Source: a bacterium (GTDB lineage: Bacteria > Thermosulfidibacterota > Thermosulfidibacteria > Thermosulfidibacterales > Thermosulfidibacteraceae). Taken from it: 5,867 nt of DNA. The position numbers and the translations under genes were made by a program. Numbering within the stretch: position 1 is the first letter of the stretch; each line of letters opens with the position of its first letter. Positions 1 to 5,087 of this stretch are shown piece after piece. The DNA is taken from NCBI GenBank assembly GCA_027022065.1, contig JALVZS010000015.1:1-5867 (forward strand), written 5' to 3'. The notes beneath the pieces were generated by a model. The model ran no database searches. It worked only from the letters and a program-made list of their open reading frames with translations, and was not told the origin of the DNA.

Positions 1-27
1 TTCGTGCTCACCCAGGTATTTTGCCAT
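1..27 (-). CDS. 5' end of a divergent gene, product not identifiable
   Basis: Read on the minus strand, an ATG at 27-25 opens a frame that runs off the window edge, giving MAKYLGEHE. An AAAGGG ribosome-binding-like sequence (plus-strand positions 35-40) lies seven bases upstream of the ATG, which is good spacing and the main support. Nine residues are too few to identify a family. The 'EHE' at about residue 7 resembles the start of ATP-grasp acyl-CoA synthetase beta subunits (often '..EHEAKELL..'), which would be the natural partner of the alpha-type subunit encoded divergently at 104, but this is speculation. It shares the 28-103 interval with that gene. Confidence 0.45.
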
Positions 28-103
28 AGCGATACCCTTTAACAATCAGTTTGTTTATGCTACTCTACAGCACATCAAATAACCTTTTGGAAGGGTAGCA
101 CAC
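28..103. promoter_or_regulatory. Divergent intergenic control region
   Basis: This 76-base gap must hold the promoters of both flanking divergent genes. No strong sigma-70 pair is visible on either strand; TACTCT at 61-66 preceded by TG at 58-59 is the best extended -10-like site toward the plus-strand gene, and it is weak. A perfect 5-bp inverted repeat, AACAA-TCAGT-TTGTT (41-55), sits mid-gap and could be an operator. The plus-strand gene has a good Shine-Dalgarno, GGAAGGG (89-95), eight bases before its ATG. Bases 58-66 can pair with 92-100, covering that site. Confidence 0.35.
58..100 (+). promoter_or_regulatory. Possible SD-masking RNA hairpin before the acyl-CoA synthetase gene
   Basis: In the plus-strand transcript, UGCUACUCU (58-66) can pair with AGGGUAGCA (92-100) to form a nine-base-pair stem with one G-U pair (64:94) and a 25-base loop. 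The 3' arm takes in most of the Shine-Dalgarno. A smaller alternative hairpin, CCUU-UUGG-AAGG (83-94), uses part of the same 3' arm, so the two are mutually exclusive. The pairing is read directly from the sequence; any regulatory effect is inference, and it also requires transcription to start at or upstream of 58. Confidence 0.3.
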
Positions 104-1435
104 ATGGAAAAGCTTTTCAATCCAGCCAAAGTGGCGGTTGTTGGCGTATCTCCAGCAGAGGACAATTTGGGGCGATTTATTATGTGGAATTTAATAAACC
201 ACGGTTTTGCCGGAGAGATAGTACCCTTTGGAAGAAGAGAGGGCTGCGTTTACGGGCACAGGATAAGGAGTCTAAAGGATGTGCCTAGTGGTATAGATGT
301 TGCCTGTGTTCTCGTGCCTGTGAGTAGGGTTCTTGAGGTTGTTAAGCTGTTCCACGATGTATCTGGTACAAGGCGCTTTGTAGTTTACACAGGGGGCTTT
401 TCCGAATACGGGGAGGAGGGGGAGAGGATAGAGAGAGAGCTTAAAAGCTACGCCTTGGAGAGAGGGATTCTTCTTGTTGGTCCCAACTGCCTTGGGGTTA
501 TGAACTTTTCAAGCGGCTTCGTCACTCCCTTTGCCAAGATAGAGCATAGGGTTATTAAGGGCAGGATATCCGTTATCTCTCAAAGCGGTGGTGTTGCCTC
601 AAGCTACATAAATGCCCTTTCCGAGGAGGGCTTGGGGCTTTCAAAGGTGGTAAGCATAGGGAATAAGCTGGTGCTTGATGAGTGCCATTACATAGACTTT
701 CTGGCGGATGATCCAGAAACGGATCTCATCATCTGCTACCTTGAGGATGTAAAAAACGGAAGGAGGTTTTACGAGTCCCTTAAAAGGTGCAGAAAGCCCG
801 TGATAGTCCATAAGGCCAATGTGAGTGAGGCCGCAAGGCGTATAGCCAGGTTCCACACTGCGGCCTTAACCACGAAAGACGAGCTGGTGACAGCGGCGAT
901 AAAACAGGCCGGCAAGATAAGGGTGCGCTCCCAGGAGGAAGCCGTTCTTGCCGCGAAGGCTTTACAGCTTCCGAGGCTTAAGGGAAGAGCTTTGGCGGTG
1001 GTTTCCCGCTCTGGCGGGGAGGGAGTGATCCTTGCCGATGCCGCTGCCCTTAATGGGTTTGAGCTGCCAGAGTATCCTAAGGATATACTGGATTTTGTCT
1101 GCTCAAAGGCAAGGGCGAAGGTTATAAGGCCCACAAATCCACTGGATCTAGGAGATCTCTACGAGATGCCCGCCTACGCTGAGGTGGTGGAGAGGATAGC
1201 TCAGAAGGACACCTTTGGTGGAATTGTATTTGCCACGCAGTTTTACGCCCACGAGTGGGATTACGCAGAGGAGCTTCTCAGGCGCATTGCTGACATATCA
1301 AAGAGGTACAACAAGCCCATAACGGTCTTTATAGGGGGAGACCGCAGCAAACTGGACGAGAAAAAGGCGTTGAGCATCTATCCCATATTCAACTCTCCCG
1401 AGAGTGCAGTAAAGGCCATGACATATCTGCTTTAG
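104..1435 (+). CDS. Acyl-CoA synthetase (NDP-forming), alpha-type subunit
   Basis: This 443-residue cytosolic protein belongs to the acetate-CoA ligase (ADP-forming)/succinyl-CoA synthetase alpha superfamily, which interconverts acyl-CoA plus ADP and Pi with acid, CoA and ATP. An N-terminal Rossmann CoA-binding domain (about 1-130) opens with FNPAKVAVVGVS and ends in GPNCLGVMN (126-134). The ligase domains follow, with SQSGG (159-163), SIGNK (184-188), LADDPET (200-206) and the YLE motif (212-214). His251 in FHTAAL aligns with the family's phosphorylated histidine. VSRSGGEGV (300-308) and NPLDL (345-349) mark the third domain. Length matches stand-alone alpha subunits, and there is no ATP-grasp domain, so a beta partner is needed; the truncated divergent gene at 1-27 is one candidate. 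The glycine-rich stretch usually seen before the histidine is glycine-free here (KANVSEAARRIARF). Substrate cannot be told from sequence. The start is fixed by the SD and by the usual family N-terminus. Confidence 0.88.
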   Translation: MEKLFNPAKVAVVGVSPAEDNLGRFIMWNLINHGFAGEIVPFGRREGCVYGHRIRSLKDVPSGIDVACVLVPVSRVLEVVKLFHDVSGTRRFVVYTGGFSEYGEEGERIERELKSYALERGILLVGPNCLGVMNFSSGFVTPFAKIEHRVIKGRISVISQSGGVASSYINALSEEGLGLSKVVSIGNKLVLDECHYIDFLADDPETDLIICYLEDVKNGRRFYESLKRCRKPVIVHKANVSEAARRIARFHTAALTTKDELVTAAIKQAGKIRVRSQEEAVLAAKALQLPRLKGRALAVVSRSGGEGVILADAAALNGFELPEYPKDILDFVCSKARAKVIRPTNPLDLGDLYEMPAYAEVVERIAQKDTFGGIVFATQFYAHEWDYAEELLRRIADISKRYNKPITVFIGGDRSKLDEKKALSIYPIFNSPESAVKAMTYLL

Positions 1436-1437
1436 AT

Positions 1438-1662
1438 TTACCTTCTAAAGATGAGGTTAATGAAAATTGTAAAGAGAATGCTTAAAAGTATGCAGGTTGC
1501 CAACGGGAAGTAAAAAGTAAAATTGCCCTTTTTCACATAAATGTCTCCCGGAAGCCTGCCTATGTAGGGCAGCTTTCCCACCACCATAAGGAGCAGACCA
1601 ACTCCCACCAGGAAAAGCCCGGCAGTTATTAGAAACCTTCCTATAAAGTTAAAATCACCCAT
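1438..1662 (-). CDS. DUF2905 family small membrane protein
   Basis: A 74-residue protein of the DUF2905 family, function unknown. Two hydrophobic helices (about residues 8-28 and 50-71) flank a conserved loop with GKLPYIGRLPGDI (29-41) and KKGNFTFYFPL (44-54); the chain ends in basic residues, FRR. It should be an inner-membrane hairpin protein. I start it at the ATG at 1662 because AAGGAGGG (plus positions 1671-1678) sits eight bases upstream and the family normally begins just before the first helix. An in-frame ATG at 1710 would add 16 residues not expected in the family and would include the SD within the coding region. Its stop lies 2 bases from the stop of the convergent acyl-CoA synthetase gene, leaving no room for a terminator outside coding sequence. 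Family assignment is strong; role is unknown. Confidence 0.88.
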   Translation of the reverse strand: MGDFNFIGRFLITAGLFLVGVGLLLMVVGKLPYIGRLPGDIYVKKGNFTFYFPLATCILLSILFTIFINLIFRR

Positions 1663-1709
1663 GGCAAACTCCCTCCTTTTGTAATATATAGGCCATGGGG
1701 GCTTAGACA
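1663..1709. promoter_or_regulatory. Divergent promoter gap, DUF2905 gene / yggS-thi operon
   Basis: Only 47 bases separate the two divergent starts, so both promoters must lie here or overlap coding sequence. An AT-rich core, TAATATATA (1682-1690), is the only -10-like material. On the minus strand TTGTCT (1710-1705) and TATATT (1688-1683) are 16 bases apart, a fair sigma-70 pair, but the predicted start would fall right at the SD. On the plus strand TAATAT (1682-1687) has no convincing -35. The gap is too short for a TPP riboswitch. yggS has only a weak SD (GGGGG, 1696-1700), whereas the DUF2905 gene has a strong one. Confidence 0.35.
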
Positions 1710-2399
1710 ATGGGTATAGCGGAAAATGTGAAGGTGGTAAAGGAGAGGATAGAGAGGGCCTGTGAGAGATCCGGCAGGAGTCCCGATGAGATTACCCTTA
1801 TCGCTGTGAGCAAGACCCATCCTCCAGAAGCTATAAGAGAAGCAGTTGAGGCGGGTATAGAGCACATAGGGGAGAACAGGGTGCAGGAGGCCGTGAGCAA
1901 ATACGAGGTTTTGAGCGATCTTCCCGTGACGTGGCACATGATAGGGCACCTTCAGCGCAACAAGGTTAAACATGCCTTGAGGATATTTGATGTGATCCAC
2001 TCTGTAGATAGAGATGCCCTTGTGGAGGAGCTGGAGAAGAGGGCTTCAAAGGTTGGTAAGGTTATCCCTGTGCTCATAGAGGTGAATGTGGCTGAAGAGG
2101 AGACCAAGCACGGGGTTTTTGTTGAGGATGCACCGGATTTGGTTAAGAAGGTGCTCTCCTGCAAGCATCTGAATCCCATAGGGCTGATGACGGTGGCTCC
2201 CTATGTGGAGGATCCCGAAGAGGTGAGATGGGTTTTCAAGACCTTGAGGGAGCTTAGGGACAGGATAAATCGGGAGCTTGGGGAAGAGGTTCTCAAAGAG
2301 CTTTCCATGGGGATGAGCAATGACTTTGAGGTGGCCATTGAGGAGGGGGCCACCATGGTTAGGATAGGCACTGCCATATTTGGCGAGAGAAAATACTAG
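1710..2399 (+). CDS. yggS: YggS/PLPBP family pyridoxal phosphate homeostasis protein
   Basis: A 229-residue single-domain TIM-barrel protein of the YggS/PROSC family, which binds pyridoxal 5'-phosphate, has no known catalytic activity and helps keep free PLP and amino/keto acid pools in balance. The PLP lysine is Lys35 in IAVSKTHP (31-38). Other family signatures are GENRVQE (54-60), WHMIGHLQRNK (75-85), a VNVAEEETKHG segment (125-135), GLMTV (158-162) and the C-terminal block SMGMSNDFE...GATMVRIGTAIFG (199-225), which contacts the phosphate in relatives. Length is normal. The ATG at 1710 matches the usual 'IAENV..V..RI' start; an ATG at 1695 hits a stop after three codons. Its stop overlaps the SD of thi4, indicating cotranscription and likely translational coupling. 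In many bacteria yggS is next to proC or cell-division genes, so heading a thiamine cluster is less usual. Confidence 0.95.
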   Translation: MGIAENVKVVKERIERACERSGRSPDEITLIAVSKTHPPEAIREAVEAGIEHIGENRVQEAVSKYEVLSDLPVTWHMIGHLQRNKVKHALRIFDVIHSVDRDALVEELEKRASKVGKVIPVLIEVNVAEEETKHGVFVEDAPDLVKKVLSCKHLNPIGLMTVAPYVEDPEEVRWVFKTLRELRDRINRELGEEVLKELSMGMSNDFEVAIEEGATMVRIGTAIFGERKY

Positions 2400-2410
2400 G
2401 AGGCTTTGCC

Positions 2411-3196
2411 ATGCTTGATGAGAAGGTGATTACTAGGGCCATAGTTGAGAGCTATATGGAGAGGTTTTTGGACTTTGTGGATATGGATGTGGCTATAGTG
2501 GGAGCTGGTCCTGCAGGACTTACCTGCGCCTATTATCTGGCAAAAGAGGGCTTTAAGGTAGGAATCTTTGAAAGGAAGATGTCCATAGGTGGAGGAATCT
2601 GGGGTGGAGGGGCCATGTTTAACGAAATCGTGATACAGGAGGAGGCTCTTCCCATAGTTGAGGATATGGAGGTTAGCTACAGGCCTTACAAAGAAAAGGG
2701 ATACTACCTGATAAATGCCATAGAGTTTGCTTGCGCCCTGGGTCTGAAGGCTGTTAGGGCCGGAGCCCGTATCTTCAACCTCTGGAGTGCTGTAGATGTT
2801 AAAGTAAAAGGGAAGGAGGAGAAGGTCTCTGGTCTTGTGATTTCCTGGACTCCAGTTGAGCTTTCGGGGCTTCACGTGGATCCCGTTACAGTGGAGGCCA
2901 AATACGTGGTTGATGGAACGGGGCATGATGCAGAAATTGCCAATATCGTGGTAAAAAAGCTGAAAAAGAAGCTTTCCACTCCCACAGGAGATGTGGCTGG
3001 TGAGAGGTCCATGTGGGCGGAGTTTGGAGAGAAGGCTTCTGAGGAGTTTACAGGTGAGGTGTATCCGGGACTGTTCGTTGTGGGTATGGCTGCTGTGGCG
3101 TGCTACGGAAAGCACAGGATGGGGCCCATCTTTGGCGGTATGCTCCTTTCAGGAAGGAAAGCGGCCAAACTCATAGCGGAAAGGTTAAGGGGATGA
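2411..3196 (+). CDS. thi4: Sulfide-dependent ADP-thiazole synthase (Thi4 type)
   Basis: A 261-residue Thi4/THI1-family thiazole synthase. The family converts NAD and glycine into the adenylated thiazole carboxylate used for thiamine. Motifs: dinucleotide-binding VGAGPAGLTCAYYLA (30-44) with Glu54 at the end of the next strand, GGGIWGGGAMFNEI (60-73), DGTGHDAEI (168-176), and the C-terminal GMAAVACYGKHRMGPIFGGML (225-245). Yeast THI4 destroys its own Cys205 as sulfur donor; at the equivalent site this protein has His155 (LHVDP, codon CAC at 2873-2875), as in methanogen Thi4, which uses free sulfide and turns over catalytically. That mode is therefore inferred here, with iron dependence as in the family. 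The start has a strong SD, AGGAGG (2398-2403), seven bases upstream and overlapping the yggS stop. It overlaps thiE by four bases (ATGA). Confidence 0.95.
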   Translation: MLDEKVITRAIVESYMERFLDFVDMDVAIVGAGPAGLTCAYYLAKEGFKVGIFERKMSIGGGIWGGGAMFNEIVIQEEALPIVEDMEVSYRPYKEKGYYLINAIEFACALGLKAVRAGARIFNLWSAVDVKVKGKEEKVSGLVISWTPVELSGLHVDPVTVEAKYVVDGTGHDAEIANIVVKKLKKKLSTPTGDVAGERSMWAEFGEKASEEFTGEVYPGLFVVGMAAVACYGKHRMGPIFGGMLLSGRKAAKLIAERLRG

Positions 3197-3804
3197 GGTG
3201 GCCCTTTAGGATATGCCTTATAACCAACAGGCACCTGGTTAAAAACAGGCCCATGATAGAGATAGTGGAGGAGGCGTTAGCAGGTGGGGTGGACTGTGTG
3301 CTTCTGAGAGAACCAGATCTCAATCCTAAAACTATCCTCTATGTGGGAAGGCAGTTCAGAATGCTCACCCGCCGCTATTCTGCCAAGCTTATAGTGAAGG
3401 ACAGGGTGGATGTGGCCATGCTCATAGATGCCGACGGTGTGCATCTTGGAGCGGATTCCATCCCGCCTAAAGAGGTGAGGAGGATTTGGAAGAGCTTGAT
3501 AGGCTATTCCGCCCACACCCTTGAGGAAGTTAGGCGCTTTGAGGAGGATGTTGATTACTTTTTTCTATCTCCCGTCTACCGCACAAAGAGCAAGCCTATG
3601 GCTAAGCCTTTGGGAGTTGAATATTTAAGAAATGCTATTATTAACTCTAAAAAGCCCGTTTATCCCTTGGGGGGTATAGATATAGATAAAGTAGAGGAGC
3701 TTAAAAAAGCGGGAGCTGAAGGCGTTGCGGCGATGAGCCTCTTCTTCAGGGTTCCTGATCCTCAGGCGGTTGCCTGTGAGATGAAAAAGCGTTTGGAGGT
3801 TTAA
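3193..3804 (+). CDS. thiE: ThiE/TenI-family protein, probable thiamine phosphate synthase
   Basis: A 203-residue TIM-barrel protein that would join HMP-PP to thiazole phosphate to give thiamine phosphate. Family features: CLITNR (8-13), EEALAGGVD (26-34), LLREPD (37-42), LIVKDRVDVA (66-75), ADGVHLG (80-86), GYSAHT (104-109), SPVYRTKSK (126-134), GGI (160-162) and GAEGVAAMS (174-182). It keeps Arg39, Asp70, Asp88, Ser106 and Lys134, but compared with typical ThiE it has Leu37 and Pro41 in the QxREK motif, Lys69 for Asn, and Ala87 for Gln. It is not a clear TenI either: the TenI catalytic His (His122 in B. subtilis) aligns with Pro127. ThiE is favoured by position between thi4 and thiC and because Thi4 does not need a TenI tautomerase. 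The start is the ATG at 3193 overlapping the thi4 stop, with AAGGGG just upstream. A divergent or altered-substrate enzyme is possible. Confidence 0.8.
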   Translation: MRWPFRICLITNRHLVKNRPMIEIVEEALAGGVDCVLLREPDLNPKTILYVGRQFRMLTRRYSAKLIVKDRVDVAMLIDADGVHLGADSIPPKEVRRIWKSLIGYSAHTLEEVRRFEEDVDYFFLSPVYRTKSKPMAKPLGVEYLRNAIINSKKPVYPLGGIDIDKVEELKKAGAEGVAAMSLFFRVPDPQAVACEMKKRLEV

Positions 3805-3805
3805 A

Positions 3806-5083
3806 ATGACCCAGCTTGAGGCTGCAAGAAAAGGGATAATAACCGAAGAGATGAAGGCGGTGGCTAAGGATGAGGGCATAGATGTTAACGAGCTGAGGGA
3901 GGCCATAGCTAGAGGGGAGGTTATAATACCGAGGAATAAAAACAGAAAGCACATAAAGAGGATTCTCGGCATAGGAAAAGGGTTGAGAACAAAGGTGAAT
4001 GCCAATATAGGTACATCTTCCGACTACGTAAACTACGAGGAGGAGCTGGAAAAGCTAAAAGCCGCTGTAGAGGCTGGGGCGGATGCTGTGATGGATCTCT
4101 CCACTGGTGGCGATCTGGACTACATGAGAAAAGAGGTTCTGGAGAACTGTCCCGTTATGGTGGGCACCGTTCCCATATACCAAGCCGCCATTGAACAGAG
4201 GAAGAAGGGAAAGGGCGTGATACACATGGACAAGGAGCACATATTTGACGTTATACGCAAGCACGCCGAGGATGGCGTGGACTTTATCACCGTTCACTGC
4301 GGCGTTACCCTTGAGACGGTCAGTAGGATGGAAAAAGAAGGAAGGGTTCTTGGGGTTGTGAGCAGAGGTGGTGCTATCCTCGTTGCCTGGATGAAGTACA
4401 ACAAGAAGGAGAACCCGCTTTACGAGTACTACGATGAGCTTCTGGATATAGCTAGAGAGTATGATATGGTGCTTTCCCTTGGAGACGGCTTCAGGCCCGG
4501 CTGCATTGCTGATGCCACTGATCGTGGGCAGATACAGGAGCTCATCATTATAGGGGAGCTGGTTCAAAGAGCTTGGGAGAAGGGCGTTCAGGTGATGGTG
4601 GAAGGTCCTGGCCATGTGCCTCTTCACCAGATAGGGACTAATATGCTCCTTCAAAAGAGGATATGTCACGGAGCACCCTTCTATGTGCTTGGTCCCGTTG
4701 TTACTGATGTGGCACCGGGCTACGATCACATAGTGTCCGCCATAGGAGGGGCCATAGCCGCCTGGTACGGGGCGGATTTCCTCTGCTATGTTACGCCTTC
4801 TGAACATCTGAGGCTTCCCACGGTGGAGGATGTGAGAGAAGGCGTGATTGCCGCAAGGATAGCGGCACATGCCGCTGACATTGCCAAGGGGGTTAAAGGC
4901 GCTGCGGAATGGGACCTTGAGATGTCAAAGGCTCGTTGGAACCTTGATTGGAAAAAGCAGATAGAGCTTGCCCTGGATCCTGTTAAGGCCAAGATGATGA
5001 GGGACCAGAGGCCTCCTCAGAAAGAGGAGGAGGTCTGCACCATGTGCGGCGAGTACTGCGCCATAAAGATGATAAGGGGTTGA
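3806..5083 (+). CDS. thiC: Phosphomethylpyrimidine synthase ThiC (short form)
   Basis: A 425-residue radical-SAM enzyme that rearranges aminoimidazole ribotide into HMP phosphate, the pyrimidine half of thiamine. Recognisable blocks are NANIGTS (residues 65-71), MDLSTGGDL (95-103), GTVPIYQA (119-126), a TVHCG segment near 165, SRGGAI (about 185-190), SLGDGFRPG (about 223-231), VEGPGHVP (about 267-274), GPVVTDVAPGYDHI (about 297-310) and CYVTPSEHLRLP (about 327-338). The C-terminal Fe-S ligands are Cys411, Cys414 and Cys418 in CTMCGEYC, i.e. CX2CX3C, one residue tighter than the CX2CX4C of Caulobacter and E. coli type enzymes. It lacks the long N-terminal domain of those ~600-residue forms, as in clostridial and archaeal ThiC. 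The start has GGAGGT (3795-3800) five bases upstream; the gap from thiE is one base. A strong mRNA hairpin lies just before the cysteine codons. Confidence 0.97.
   Translation: MTQLEAARKGIITEEMKAVAKDEGIDVNELREAIARGEVIIPRNKNRKHIKRILGIGKGLRTKVNANIGTSSDYVNYEEELEKLKAAVEAGADAVMDLSTGGDLDYMRKEVLENCPVMVGTVPIYQAAIEQRKKGKGVIHMDKEHIFDVIRKHAEDGVDFITVHCGVTLETVSRMEKEGRVLGVVSRGGAILVAWMKYNKKENPLYEYYDELLDIAREYDMVLSLGDGFRPGCIADATDRGQIQELIIIGELVQRAWEKGVQVMVEGPGHVPLHQIGTNMLLQKRICHGAPFYVLGPVVTDVAPGYDHIVSAIGGAIAAWYGADFLCYVTPSEHLRLPTVEDVREGVIAARIAAHAADIAKGVKGAAEWDLEMSKARWNLDWKKQIELALDPVKAKMMRDQRPPQKEEEVCTMCGEYCAIKMIRG
5006..5037 (+). repeat. Strong inverted repeat within the 3' end of thiC
   Basis: CCTCCTC (5012-5018) and GAGGAGG (5024-5030) are perfect complements with a five-base AGAAA loop. 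A further CAGA/TCTG pair (5006-5009 with 5034-5037) can extend the stem across a 2x3 internal loop. It encodes the charged linker QRPPQKEEEV just ahead of the first Fe-S cysteine. No T-run follows, so it is not an intrinsic terminator. It may be a by-product of the codons used, or an RNA fold slowing ribosomes or protecting message ends. Confidence 0.5.
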
Positions 5084-5087
5084 GGCC

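Noticed and set aside
1663-1710. Extended N-terminus (16 residues) for the DUF2905 protein from the ATG at 1710
   Set aside because: It would place the strong SD at 1671-1678 inside the gene and add residues foreign to the family.
2396-3115. Long minus-strand open frame of 239 codons opposite thi4
   Set aside because: It is the mirror of a clear Thi4 gene; its translation is low-complexity, His/Ser-rich and lacks recognisable motifs.
3100-3192. An earlier in-frame ATG that would add 31 residues to the ThiE-family protein
   Set aside because: The extra residues come from the thi4 coding sequence read in another frame and match nothing in ThiE; the ATG at 3193 overlapping the thi4 stop fits the family N-terminus.
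3304-3309. CTGAGA, part of the TPP riboswitch consensus
   Set aside because: It lies inside thiE coding sequence, with no matching second TPP-box half or helices around it.
3193-3804. TenI thiazole tautomerase identity for the ThiE-family gene
   Set aside because: The TenI catalytic histidine position holds proline, and the Thi4 route does not require the tautomerase; ThiE is more likely.
4055-4870. Long minus-strand open frame of 271 codons opposite thiC
   Set aside because: It lies wholly under a highly conserved ThiC gene and shows no domain or convincing SD.
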